From JAVBMP01 sp031552315 (GTDB taxonomy: Bacteria > Desulfobacterota > Desulfovibrionia > Desulfovibrionales > Desulfovibrionaceae): DNA of 64,000 bases. The position numbers and the translations under genes were made by a program. Shown piece after piece: positions 49,452-58,664 of this stretch. The notes beneath the pieces were generated by a model. It was not told where the DNA came from. It searched no databases and was given only the letters and a program-made list of their open reading frames with translations. Location of the stretch: the NCBI GenBank assembly GCA_031552315.1, contig JAVBMP010000072.1:1-64000 (forward strand). Reading direction: 5' to 3'. The number at the start of each line of letters is the position of its first letter. The first letter of the stretch is position 1.

Positions 49452-51596
49452 ATGACGGATGAAAGCATAAGCCCGGAACAGCAGTCCCAGGAAGCGGAAC
49501 TTGCCCAGTTGCGGCTTGAAGTAAAAAAGCTGAACAGGCAGTTGCGTCACTCTCAGGAGATGATGGAAAGAAATAAAAACGCCGAGCTTGCCAAAAGCAA
49601 TATGAACGCGGCCCTGGCAGCAGAAAACAAGCGGCAGGAAAAGCACCTGCGCCTTCTGCTGGAAAACAGCCCCGACATCATCATAATGCTGGAACAGGAC
49701 GGGCGCATAGCCTATTGCACCGATGCCTTTTTGAAGGTCGCCGGCATTCAGAACTTCGGGCTTATAAACGGCCGCCAGTACAAGGAAGTTTTTGAACGTA
49801 TTTTCCCGTCCGGGCTGCAAAACAGCATTCATGAAATGCTTGTGGCCGCCACGCAAGAAAAGCGCACCACGGTTATTGACAAGGCCGCGCCCATAGGCCG
49901 CCAGGGTGAAACCCGCAACTACACCATAACAGTAACCCCCATGCTGGATGAAGATGGCGCGCAGGACGGCGCCATTGCCATTTTTCATGACCTGACGGAA
50001 ATTGTGCGGGCCAAAGAGGTGGCGGAACGCGCCAGCACCGCCAAATCGGACTTTTTGGCGAACATGTCGCATGAAATGCGCACCCCCATGAATGCCATAA
50101 TAGGCATGACCAGCATTGCCCAAAGCAGCCATGACATTGAAAAAAAGAACTATTGCCTGGGCAAGATAGAAGAAGCTTCCACCCACCTGCTCGGCGTTAT
50201 CAACGATATTTTGGATATGTCCAAAATAGAGGCCAACAAGTTTGAACTTTCCGAATACGAATTCAATTTTGAAAAAATGCTGCGCAAGGTGTCCAGTGTG
50301 CTGGCCTTCCGCCTGGATGAAAAAAAGCAGGTCTTCAACGTACTGCTGGACAGCGACATCCCGCCCCAGCTTATAGCGGATGAACAGCGCCTTGCCCAGG
50401 TGGTTACCAACCTGCTTGCCAACGCGGTAAAATTTACGCCGGAACAGGGCAAAATTACCCTGGCCGCCAAACTGCTGAAGGAAGAAGACGGCCTTTGCAC
50501 CCTGCGGCTTGAAGTGCAAGATTCCGGCATTGGCATTGCCAAAGAACAGCAAGAAAAGCTGTTCCGTTCCTTTGAACAGGCGGACGGCGGCATTTCACGC
50601 AAATTCGGCGGCACCGGGCTTGGGCTGGCTATTTCCAAAAGCATAGTGGAAATGATGGGCGGCACAATTTGGGTGGAATCTGAACCCGGGCAGGGTTCAA
50701 CCTTTATCTTCACCATACAGGCCAAAACCGGCAGCGAGCAGGAACCGCCCTCTCTGGCCCTGAACACCGGCGGGGAACAATTGCGCGTGCTTGCGGTGGA
50801 TGATGAGCCGGAAGTGCGGGAATTTTTTCAGCACACGGCCCAGCATTTCGGCTGGCAATGCGTTGTGGCCGCCAGCGGGGAAGAGGCGGAAGAACTTATC
50901 CTTAGCGGCAACTGCCAATCTTTCCACATTATTTTCATAGACTTCCGCATGCCGGGCATGACCGGGGTGGAACTGGCAAGGCGCATCAGAGAAAATTGCG
51001 GCTACCCCGTGCTGATTATAATGATTTCCGCCATGGAATGGGCCAGCATTCAAGACCAGGCCAATGAGGCGGGGGTGGACAAATTTTTGCCCAAACCCCT
51101 GTTTATGTCCTCTGTAAGCGAATGCCTGAACAACTACCTTGGCCTGGAAGAAAATTGCGAAAAACCCGACAGCAAGGCGGAAAACCTTACAGGGCGCTTC
51201 AACGGCAAAACCATTCTGCTGGCGGAAGATGTGGCAATTAACCGGGAAATTGTAATCGACCTGCTTGAACCCACCGGACTGAATATTATCTGCGCGGAAA
51301 ACGGCGAAGAGGCAGTGCGCGTGTTCGCCGCAAACCCGTCCATTTTTGACATGATTTTTATGGACTTGCAAATGCCGGAAAAAGATGGCTATGAAGCCAC
51401 ACAGGAAATTCGCGCCATGGGTAACCCGTGGGCCGGGCAAGTGCCCATTGTGGCCATGACCGCCAACGTGTTCCGCGAAGATATAGAAAAATGCCTTAAA
51501 TATGGCATGAATGACCACGTTGGCAAACCACTCAGCCTTGACGCGGTAATTGAAAAACTGGACAAATACGTGGGCAAGGGCCGCCCGGCCCTGTAA
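49452..51596 (+). CDS. Hybrid sensor histidine kinase with PAS and two receiver domains
   Basis: 714 residues. Order: N-terminal coiled coil (12-65), PAS domain (67-185), HisKA with phospho-acceptor His207 (NMSHEMRTPMN), HATPase_c (about 310-430, NLLANAVKFTPEQG and FGGTGLGLAISK), then two receiver domains with phospho-acceptor Asp497 (FIDFRMPGM) and Asp638 (FMDLQMPEKDG). No transmembrane helix, so it is a cytoplasmic sensor, probably coupled to the FIST protein encoded just upstream. No response regulator with a DNA-binding output is nearby; the output is unknown. Confidence 0.9.
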   Translation: MTDESISPEQQSQEAELAQLRLEVKKLNRQLRHSQEMMERNKNAELAKSNMNAALAAENKRQEKHLRLLLENSPDIIIMLEQDGRIAYCTDAFLKVAGIQNFGLINGRQYKEVFERIFPSGLQNSIHEMLVAATQEKRTTVIDKAAPIGRQGETRNYTITVTPMLDEDGAQDGAIAIFHDLTEIVRAKEVAERASTAKSDFLANMSHEMRTPMNAIIGMTSIAQSSHDIEKKNYCLGKIEEASTHLLGVINDILDMSKIEANKFELSEYEFNFEKMLRKVSSVLAFRLDEKKQVFNVLLDSDIPPQLIADEQRLAQVVTNLLANAVKFTPEQGKITLAAKLLKEEDGLCTLRLEVQDSGIGIAKEQQEKLFRSFEQADGGISRKFGGTGLGLAISKSIVEMMGGTIWVESEPGQGSTFIFTIQAKTGSEQEPPSLALNTGGEQLRVLAVDDEPEVREFFQHTAQHFGWQCVVAASGEEAEELILSGNCQSFHIIFIDFRMPGMTGVELARRIRENCGYPVLIIMISAMEWASIQDQANEAGVDKFLPKPLFMSSVSECLNNYLGLEENCEKPDSKAENLTGRFNGKTILLAEDVAINREIVIDLLEPTGLNIICAENGEEAVRVFAANPSIFDMIFMDLQMPEKDGYEATQEIRAMGNPWAGQVPIVAMTANVFREDIEKCLKYGMNDHVGKPLSLDAVIEKLDKYVGKGRPAL

Positions 51597-51620
51597 GAGG
51601 CAATAGCCTCAAGCAGCAAG

Positions 51621-51866
51621 AATGCCTCCGGCGGCCAGGGGCTCCGCCCCTGAACCCCGCGCGGGGAGTTGAACTCCCCGCGACCCCTCGACAGCTTTTA
51701 TTTTTTCAACAAGGCTTTGAAGACAAATCCTTGTTGAAAATTGCTACGCAATATGCCATGGGCGTCCTGAATCCGCACGGATTCAGGACGCCCATGGCAT
51801 ATTGCGTAGCGGGGTTTCCAAAGGGCCCCATTGTCTGGCGGCCCCTTTGGCCGCCGGAGGCATTCT
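51621..51866. other. Convergent intergenic region with stacked hairpins
   Basis: Contains in order: a GC-rich terminator-like repeat (51621-51690), a CAACAAGGCTTTG-AAGA-CAAATCCTTGTTG hairpin related to the multi-hairpin family (51707-51736), a 33-bp perfect inverted repeat (51743-51810), and a second GC-rich repeat (51810-51866) nearly identical to 40848-40905. Separates the kinase gene from a convergent chemoreceptor gene. Confidence 0.85.
51743..51810. repeat. 33-bp perfect inverted repeat with a 2-nt spacer
   Basis: Arms 51743-51775 and 51778-51810 are exact complements, separated only by CA; the left arm opens GCTACGCAATATGCC. The resulting 68-bp near-perfect palindrome could form a cruciform or an extended hairpin RNA. 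No T run follows, so termination is not the obvious role. A fold-back error in assembly is possible. Confidence 0.85.
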
Positions 51867-51875
51867 TCTTCAACA

Positions 51876-54221
51876 TTAACTGCTTTGCACGGCCCGGCGC
51901 AGCTGGTGCGACATTTCCGCCAGTTTGCGGGCGGTATTTCCGTTTTCGCTGGTGCGTTCTTTGGCTTCTGCGGAAAGGCGTGTAACCTCGTGAATATTAG
52001 AGGTTATCATTTCGCTGGTGCTGGATTGTTCTTCCGCCGCGGTGGCTATGGATGTAATCTGGTCGGATGTTTCCTGCACCAGCCCGACAATTTCCACCAG
52101 ATTTTTTTCTGATGAAACGGCAAGGTTGGCGGCATTTTCCACCGCGCCTGCCACTTTGTTCATTTCCGCTATGTTGGTGGACGCGCCTTTTTGGATGTTG
52201 CCGATGGCCTTGTGCACTTCTTGTGTGGCGTTCATGGTTTTTTCTGCCAGTTTCCGCACTTCATCGGCCACCACGGCAAAGCCTCGCCCGGCGTCCCCGG
52301 CGCGGGCCGCTTCAATGGCGGCGTTCAGGGCCAGCAGGTTGGTTTGGTCGGCTATGTCGGAAATTACGTTCATGATGTTGCCGATGTCTTCGGCCTGAGA
52401 ACCCAGCACGCCCATGCTGCCTTGCAGGGCGGAGGCCATTTCTTTTACCGTGCTTATGGCGCGGGTGGCTTCCTGCATTACCTGTTCACCGCCGTGCGCC
52501 TGCCGCTGGGTGCTTGCGGCCTGTTCCGAAGCTGTGGATGCGCTTTTGGCAATTTGCATGATGGTGGCATTCATTTCCTGCATGGAATTTAGGGTGGCAT
52601 TCATCAGCAGGTATTGCCGTTCCGCCCCCTGGGCGATGGAACTGGCCTGATTTTCCAGCTCGTCCGAACAATAGGAAACATTTTCTGAAATGCCGGTTAC
52701 GGCCATGTTTACGGCTTTTGTCTGTTCAAGGTGTTCCGTAATGGCTTCTTGTTGCTTAACCATGGATGTGACGTTCATAAACACTTGCAAATAGCCAAGT
52801 TTGTTGCCGTTAAGGTCATTTACCACGTCACCCAGGGCGCGCACCATTTTTTCACCCGTGGGCGTGTTGATGGTGAATACCCCGGAAATAGCGCTTTTGC
52901 CGCTTTGCATTACATCTTGAAGCGGGCATTTTTCCCCGCCGTATTCAGAAATTCTCAGTACGGAATTGATATGCTTGCCGTAAAGTTCTTCCGGCTGTTT
53001 TACCCCGGCGCAGCCGCACAGGCTGGAGTTGGCAAGTATTATTTTGTAGTTGTCGTCCACAACAAAAACCGGGTCCGGTATGGCGTTCACCATGTTTTTA
53101 AAGCCCTGAATATCAAAGAGCATGGTTTGCACTTTATCCATAAGCCGGTTTATCTGGCGGGAAAGGTCGGCTACTTCGTCGCCCTTCGCGGTATCAAGGC
53201 GGTAGGAAAGTTCCGCCTTGTCGTCAACCACATCGCTTATCAGGCCGGAAATTTTGCGCATGGGGCGGCTTACCATTCTGGTAAGGGCAAATATGCCTAT
53301 GGCGACCATGATGACGGAAATGATTATGCCCACCATAATAATGCGGCCCATGATGCTTTGCATGGAATTATTTATGGTTTCTACCCCCACGCCGATAAAG
53401 AGCATGCCGGAAATCTTGTTGTCCGCGTCGCGCAACGGGCTATAAATGGCCTTGTAGGGCTTGTTCAGCAGGGTTACGGTATCAAAAAATTCTTCACCGC
53501 GCTGGAGTACGGTTTCCAGAATGGCGGGGTTTTCCGTTTTGGTGTGCACAAAGCGTTTGCCGTCCGCGCCCACCAAAGTGGTGGAAGCGCGTTCATTGCC
53601 GCGGAAAAAGGTGACCTGCGCGTTGCCGAAGTCTTTTTGCAGGGCGTCAACCACCGTGTTGCTGTCCAGCCGTATGCCGATTGTCAGCACGGCAACGCGG
53701 TTGCCGTTGTAAAATATGGGGGCGCCGCCGCGCAGGGCGAAAAAGCATTCCCGCCCGCCTTCAAGGCCAATGGTCATAATTTTTTCACTTCTGCCGTCCG
53801 CCGTGCGGCTGCCCGCAATGGCGTTGCGCACGTTTATCTGCCCGGTGACGGAATCATCCTTAAGGTCTGAATGCGAACGCATAATGACCTTGCCGTTGGC
53901 GTCTGAAAGGGTAACCATTTCAATAAAGCTGGAATTTTGAATATCCATGACAATTTTTTTAATGGTTTCCCGGTCATTTTCCGCAATGGCCTGCGCGAAG
54001 TCTTCCCGGTATATGGCCTGATTCAAAAGCCCTTTGATGCCGTCAGAATAGATGCGCAACTGGCTGTTGGAAGAACTGATGTGCCCGTGCAAGGATTCCT
54101 GCGCCAAGCTGTTTACCAGTTTGCCCACGTCCATCCGCACGAAAAAAATCAGGGCCACAACAGTAATCACAATGGATAAAAGCAGCAAGAGGCCTGTTTT
54201 GAATGAAATTTTTCTATGCAT
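51876..54221 (-). CDS. Chemoreceptor with periplasmic Cache-like and cytoplasmic PAS domains
   Basis: 781-residue methyl-accepting chemotaxis protein. TM1 about 9-28, a periplasmic region of about 265 residues with a Cache-type signature (VTLSDANGKVIMRSH and VAVLTIGIRLDS), TM2 about 293-316, HAMP (317-370), PAS (about 375-490) and the methyl-accepting signalling hairpin (DQTNLLALNAAIEAARAGD). No C-terminal pentapeptide for CheR binding was seen; the tail ends LRRAVQSS. Ligand unknown, probably an organic acid or amino acid as for most Cache receptors. AT-rich promoter region upstream (54222-54350). Confidence 0.88.
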   Translation of the reverse strand: MHRKISFKTGLLLLLSIVITVVALIFFVRMDVGKLVNSLAQESLHGHISSSNSQLRIYSDGIKGLLNQAIYREDFAQAIAENDRETIKKIVMDIQNSSFIEMVTLSDANGKVIMRSHSDLKDDSVTGQINVRNAIAGSRTADGRSEKIMTIGLEGGRECFFALRGGAPIFYNGNRVAVLTIGIRLDSNTVVDALQKDFGNAQVTFFRGNERASTTLVGADGKRFVHTKTENPAILETVLQRGEEFFDTVTLLNKPYKAIYSPLRDADNKISGMLFIGVGVETINNSMQSIMGRIIMVGIIISVIMVAIGIFALTRMVSRPMRKISGLISDVVDDKAELSYRLDTAKGDEVADLSRQINRLMDKVQTMLFDIQGFKNMVNAIPDPVFVVDDNYKIILANSSLCGCAGVKQPEELYGKHINSVLRISEYGGEKCPLQDVMQSGKSAISGVFTINTPTGEKMVRALGDVVNDLNGNKLGYLQVFMNVTSMVKQQEAITEHLEQTKAVNMAVTGISENVSYCSDELENQASSIAQGAERQYLLMNATLNSMQEMNATIMQIAKSASTASEQAASTQRQAHGGEQVMQEATRAISTVKEMASALQGSMGVLGSQAEDIGNIMNVISDIADQTNLLALNAAIEAARAGDAGRGFAVVADEVRKLAEKTMNATQEVHKAIGNIQKGASTNIAEMNKVAGAVENAANLAVSSEKNLVEIVGLVQETSDQITSIATAAEEQSSTSEMITSNIHEVTRLSAEAKERTSENGNTARKLAEMSHQLRRAVQSS

Positions 54222-54397
54222 AATGGCACACCTTAATTAAGATATACATAAAGATAACGTTAAAATAGCGCATCTTCAGTATACAGTTTTTTTTTAAGCG
54301 GGCAATAAAAATGTTTAAAACAGGCATGTTTGATGAATATGCTATTATTACAGGTTGTTATGCCGTATAGTTCCGTAAGGCATAACAACAAGCCAAA

Positions 54398-54445
54398 AGT
54401 TCCCCATTCCGGTTACGCCGCGCAGGCGGGCCGAAATGGGGAACT
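54398..54445. terminator. Hairpin downstream of the hydrogenase operon
   Basis: 15-bp stem with one mismatch (AGTTCCCCATTCCGG with CCGAAATGGGGAACT) around 18 nt. On the minus strand it is followed by TTTTGGCTTGTTG and lies about 70 nt after the hydrogenase stop, so it may end that operon. The rest of 54222-54513 contains the divergent receptor promoter region and no gene. Confidence 0.6.
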
Positions 54446-54513
54446 GGATAATGCGAAAGCGCTATGCGCGGCATTTATAGCCTGTCAAGCTTGCCAGGCA
54501 GCCTTATGCGGGG

Positions 54514-56304
54514 CTATTCCACCAAAGTCAGACGGTTCCACAAATCCTGAATGGAACGGGTGTGCTCTGTTTTGCGGCCCGCGTAGTGCGTGTGCAACAA
54601 TTCATGGGCTTTGGGAGAATTGGGCTTTTCCAAAAAGTCCGCATACAGCTTTTGCACCTGCGGGTTGTTGTGCGACTGGCGCAGGGGCATTTTTTTATCT
54701 ATGTTGTACAGGCCTTGCTGGCGGGTGGCCGCCTGGGGCAGGTAGTCATTTTTTATGCGGCAGGTGCCGCCGCCGTCTATGCAGCCGCCGGGGCAGGCCA
54801 TTACCTCTATGAACTGGTAGGGGCTTACGCCGGCCAGCACATCTTCAACCAGTTTTTTGGCGTTTTTAAGGCCGTGGCAGATAGCCACCTTTACCTGGCC
54901 GTTATTACCGCCCAAATCCACAGTGGCCTCACGTATGCCTTCCATGCCGCGCAGGGCGGTAATTTCAATGCCTTCCAGTTCCTTGCCGTTCAGCACGGCG
55001 TAAACGGTACGCACGGCGGCTTCCATAACCCCGCCGGTGGTGCCGAAAATAACCGCCGCGCCGGTGGAATCGCTCATGAACGGGTTGTCAAAGGCGGAAG
55101 CTTCCAGCTTGCCCAGGTCTATGCCCTGGCGGCGCAGCAGGCGGGCAAATTCACGCACGGTAAGCACCACGTCCACATCCGGCACGCCCTTGGTGTGCAG
55201 GGCGGCGCGGGCGGCCTCGTCTTTTTTGGCGGTGCAGGGCATTATGGAAATTACCCGGATTTTATTGGGTTTTATACCCATTTTTTCCGGCAAATAGGTT
55301 TTGGCCAGGGGGCCAAGCACCTGCTGCGGGGAACGGGTGGAAGAAATGTGGGGCATAACTTCCGGGTAATGCTTTTCCACATAATTTATCCAGCCGGGGC
55401 AGCAGGATGTGAACATGGGCAGGCGTTCCTTCTGCTGGATTTTGTGCAGCAGTTCTGTGCCTTCTTCCATTATGACCACGTCTGCGGTGAAGTCTGTGTC
55501 CAGAATGATGTCGCCGCCCAGCTGGCGCAGGGCTGTAACTATCTGGCCGGTAACGTCCGTGCCGTGGGGTATATTAAATTCTTCGCCCAGCACAACGCGC
55601 ACCGCCGGGGAAAACTGGAACACGGTGACAATTTCCGGGTTATCCAGATAATCCAGCACGGTTTCGCTTTGGTCTTTTTCCGCCAGCGCCCCGGTGGGGC
55701 AAACCAGCGTACACTGGCCGCACTGCACGCAGTTTGAAGCGGCCCAGTCGGGGGCGGTGCCCACGCCCACGCCCGCTTCCAGCCCAATGCTGTCAAAGGT
55801 AAGCGCGCCTATGCCCTGCACCTTGCGGCAGGCCTGCACGCAACGCATGCAGCGCACGCACTTGTTCACGTCACGCACCAGGGCGTGGGTGGAAGTATCC
55901 ACCGGGCGCGTTGCCGCAAGGCCGGTGAAGCGGTTTTCCGTAAGGCCCACGTATTCCGCCAGGTCTTGCAGTTCACAATCGCCATGGCGGGCGCAGGCGG
56001 AACAGTTTTGCTCATGGTCTGCAAAAAGCATTTCAACCTGCAAACGCTGCATGGAACGCGCCCTGGCGCTGCGGGTCATAACCTGCATGCCTTCTTCCAT
56101 GGGCGTATTGCAGGAAGTTACCACAAGCTTGTCGCCATTGGCGCGTATTACTTCCACCAGGCAGACGCGGCAGGTGCCGGGGTTGTGATCCAGCGGCTGG
56201 AAGGCGCACAGGGTGGGGATAAAGTGCCCGTGCCTTTTGGCGGCCTGCAAAATTGTTTCACCTTGCTGGAAGTCTGTTTCTTTACCATTAACATATGCTT
56301 TCAT
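54514..56304 (-). CDS. [FeFe] hydrogenase catalytic subunit
   Basis: 596 residues with the complete H-cluster signature: L1 TSCCPGW (299-305), L2 MPCTAKKDE (355-363), L3 ExMACPGGCIDGGG (E500 to G513; the usual Gln after GGG is Thr). N-terminal 2Fe-2S domain (1-80), His-Cys 4Fe-4S (H97, C101, C104, C110) and two 4Fe-4S clusters (149-204). The C-terminal Fe_hyd_SSU segment (about 528-572) is fused. It catalyses reversible H2 oxidation or proton reduction. The operon order (GltD-like partner upstream, 62-bp gap) matches the glutamate-synthase-linked class A2 hydrogenases rather than the NuoEF-linked trimer. No maturases (HydEFG) are in the window. Confidence 0.95.
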   Translation of the reverse strand: MKAYVNGKETDFQQGETILQAAKRHGHFIPTLCAFQPLDHNPGTCRVCLVEVIRANGDKLVVTSCNTPMEEGMQVMTRSARARSMQRLQVEMLFADHEQNCSACARHGDCELQDLAEYVGLTENRFTGLAATRPVDTSTHALVRDVNKCVRCMRCVQACRKVQGIGALTFDSIGLEAGVGVGTAPDWAASNCVQCGQCTLVCPTGALAEKDQSETVLDYLDNPEIVTVFQFSPAVRVVLGEEFNIPHGTDVTGQIVTALRQLGGDIILDTDFTADVVIMEEGTELLHKIQQKERLPMFTSCCPGWINYVEKHYPEVMPHISSTRSPQQVLGPLAKTYLPEKMGIKPNKIRVISIMPCTAKKDEAARAALHTKGVPDVDVVLTVREFARLLRRQGIDLGKLEASAFDNPFMSDSTGAAVIFGTTGGVMEAAVRTVYAVLNGKELEGIEITALRGMEGIREATVDLGGNNGQVKVAICHGLKNAKKLVEDVLAGVSPYQFIEVMACPGGCIDGGGTCRIKNDYLPQAATRQQGLYNIDKKMPLRQSHNNPQVQKLYADFLEKPNSPKAHELLHTHYAGRKTEHTRSIQDLWNRLTLVE

Positions 56305-56366
56305 GCTACCCTCGTGAGAAGCTTTAAAGTTTATATATCAGGGTCTTGTGCCTTGCGTTGCCGGGC

Positions 56367-58349
56367 CTAGACTTCCGTATTTCCTGGTATCGGGAGCTGG
56401 GTTACCACAGAGTAAATGCGGTAGCAACGCATGCAGCGGCCGGCTTCTTGCGCGGCTTCTTCGCTGGTCATTGCCAAATCTACTTCCTCGAAGTTTTTGG
56501 CGCGTTCTTGCGCGGGCAAGGATTTAAGCGGAGTTCTGGGCAAATGCTGTTGCAGGGCGGGCGCGGCGCCGCTGTAAAGGAAGTTGCCAAGCTTTATAAG
56601 CTGGCTCATGCGGGTGCGCGGGGTAAAACCCACGCTGCCGCGCGTAAGGTAGTCATGGATGGAAAGGGCGGCGGTTTTGCCCTGGGCCATGCCGCCAATC
56701 AGGGTGGTGGGGCCAGTGGCGCAGTCGCCGCCCGCGAACACGCCGGGGCGGGAAGTTGCCAGGGCATCGTTTACGGCAATGTTGCCGCGCCGGTCAAACT
56801 GAATGCCGTCCGCCTGAATGGCGGCGCTGTCTATGCTTTGCCCAATGGCCGCGATAACGTTGGCACAGGGCAGCTTCCATTGTGAACCGGCAATGGGCTT
56901 CACGCCGCGCCGTCCGCTGGCGTCCGGATCCGTCTGTTCCATGCGCACGCAGGTCAGGCCGGTAACGCGGCCATTTTCTGAAACAATCGCGTCCGGGTTG
57001 GAAAGGAAGTGAAATTCTATGCCTTCTTCCTTCGCGGCCAGAATTTCTTCATGATCCGCCGGGGCATCGGCTTCGGTGCGGCGGTACACAATATGCACCT
57101 TGCCGCTGGTAAGGCGCGCGGCGGAACGGGCGCAGTCCATGGCCACGTTACCGCCGCCTATGACGGCCACATCGCCTTCCAGCTTGGGCATTTGGCCGCT
57201 TTTTACGCCGTCATGCACCTGAAGCAGGAAGTCTATGCCGTTTTGGTAGCCGGCCAGAGTGGTATCTTCACCCGGCAGGCCCAGGAACATGCCCTGGCTG
57301 CAACCCATGCCTATAAAAACGGCGTTGTAGCCCTGCGCGAACAGGCTGTTTACGGAAAAATCCCGGCCAAGGGCCTGGCCGTAAATATAGCGGCCGCCAA
57401 GTTTGCTTATTATTTCCGCTTCTGTCTGCAAAACGCCTTTGGGCAGACGGTAGGTGGGTATGCCGCAGCGGGCCATACCGCCGGAATATTGCGATTTTTC
57501 AAAAATGGTTACGGAATAGCCGCGCAGCAGCAGGTGGTAGGCACAGGTTATGCCCGCCGGGCCCGCGCCGATAACCACCACTTTGGGGCTGTTGCCGTCC
57601 GTGGCCGGGACCTTTTCAAAAAGGTCTGACATGGCGTTAATGGCGTTGTCCGCGGCAAAGCGCTTCAAATTTTTAATATCCACCGGGCCTTCAAGGCCCT
57701 TGCGGGCGCAGGCGTTTTCACACAGGCGCACGCAAACCCGGCTGCAACTGCCCACCAGGGGGTATTCCTTCAAAATTACCCCGGCGGCAAGGTCGGGGTG
57801 TCCGTCCCGGATGTAGTCTATGTAGCGCGGCACATTCACGCGGGCCGGGCAGGCTTCCATACATCGGCTGGTTACGGTGGAATAGATGTTTTGCGGCTTG
57901 TCTTCAGCCGGCAGGGTGTTGATAAGGGCGTCCGCAAAATGGTCAAGCGCGGCCAACAGGGCCTGTGGGCCGGTTTTGCCAAGGCCGCAGGACGCGGTAA
58001 CGCACATTTGTTCCGCCACCTGGCGCACGGTGCGCCAATCAACATCTTTGCCCTTGCCCAGGCTGGCCTGTTCCAGGGCCTTGCTTAATATATTTGAACC
58101 GGCGCGGCAGGGGGTACACTTTCCGCAAGATTCCAGAGCGATGCGCTCATGGTGCTTCCACAGGGCATAGGGCAGGCTGGCATTGGGGGAAAGCATAAAA
58201 AAGCCCTTGTCCCCGATGAAGGAAAGCATGGGGTTGCCGCTGTTGAACTGGGAAAACTGCTCAAGCGGTATGTCGGCGGGGGCGCTGCCCTGCGTGTTGC
58301 GGTTATCATATACAACATTATCCCAAACGCCATAATACAGTGGATTCAT
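56367..58349 (-). CDS. NuoF-C-like/GltD-like electron-transfer fusion for [FeFe] hydrogenase
   Basis: 660 residues. Residues 65-125 hold the NuoF N3-type 4Fe-4S motif (ESCGKCTPCR with C75, C78, C81 and C121), but the NuoF FMN/NADH-binding part is missing. Residues about 150-650 form a GltD-like (glutamate synthase small subunit) module with an Fe-S region near 158-210, FAD motif GAGPAG and the NAD(P) motif VIGGGNVAMDCARSA, then a PGVFAGGDC block. So NAD(P)H electrons would pass through FAD to Fe-S and the hydrogenase encoded next. Likely cytoplasmic and possibly bifurcating, but that is inference. ATG 58349 has GGAGGAATAAACTGC before it; a longer frame upstream runs into the repeat region. 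Confidence 0.9.
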   Translation of the reverse strand: MNPLYYGVWDNVVYDNRNTQGSAPADIPLEQFSQFNSGNPMLSFIGDKGFFMLSPNASLPYALWKHHERIALESCGKCTPCRAGSNILSKALEQASLGKGKDVDWRTVRQVAEQMCVTASCGLGKTGPQALLAALDHFADALINTLPAEDKPQNIYSTVTSRCMEACPARVNVPRYIDYIRDGHPDLAAGVILKEYPLVGSCSRVCVRLCENACARKGLEGPVDIKNLKRFAADNAINAMSDLFEKVPATDGNSPKVVVIGAGPAGITCAYHLLLRGYSVTIFEKSQYSGGMARCGIPTYRLPKGVLQTEAEIISKLGGRYIYGQALGRDFSVNSLFAQGYNAVFIGMGCSQGMFLGLPGEDTTLAGYQNGIDFLLQVHDGVKSGQMPKLEGDVAVIGGGNVAMDCARSAARLTSGKVHIVYRRTEADAPADHEEILAAKEEGIEFHFLSNPDAIVSENGRVTGLTCVRMEQTDPDASGRRGVKPIAGSQWKLPCANVIAAIGQSIDSAAIQADGIQFDRRGNIAVNDALATSRPGVFAGGDCATGPTTLIGGMAQGKTAALSIHDYLTRGSVGFTPRTRMSQLIKLGNFLYSGAAPALQQHLPRTPLKSLPAQERAKNFEEVDLAMTSEEAAQEAGRCMRCYRIYSVVTQLPIPGNTEV

Positions 58350-58657
58350 GCAGTTTATTCCTCCATCGGATGAATGTGAAAGCCGGGCCACGCAAAAGGC
58401 GCGGCGCGGTATGCGGCGCAAACAGCCAGAAAATGCGGAAGGCCTGAAAATGCAATGCGCGCTCAACGCCTATATAATTTGCGCGGCAATTTGTCCAGCG
58501 GCGGGAATGGCGTTAGGCAGTGTAGTCACGAGCGTGAATTTTGTCCTCTGACAAGGAAGAAAGCCTTTTTATGGAGGGAACTCTTACGGTACTTAGCTGG
58601 AATAAAAAGGCTTTTTGGCGCCGGTAGAGGCCAAAAGGCACATCGTGACGACATTAC
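58350..58657. other. 308-bp gene-free region upstream of the hydrogenase operon
   Basis: 58510-58664 is a fold-back element (next entry). 58350-58509 should hold the hydrogenase promoter; I see no confident boxes. Confidence 0.6.
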
Positions 58658-58664
58658 CTAACGC
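58510..58664. repeat. 155-bp fold-back element, complete copy
   Basis: Both ends read GCGTTAGG on opposite strands and the match continues (GCGTTAGGCAGTGTAGTCACG against GCGTTAGGTAATGTCGTCACG) for about 40 nt; further in, AAAGCCTTTTTAT pairs with ATAAAAAGGCTTT. The whole unit is a single imperfect inverted repeat. Related pieces lie at 19478-19546 and 24564-24600. Its right end overlaps the stop codon of the next gene (TAG in CCTAACGC). Confidence 0.8.

Noticed and set aside
54330..54812. 160-codon frame downstream of the second chemoreceptor
   Set aside because: Overlaps the end of the hydrogenase gene on the opposite strand and lacks motifs.
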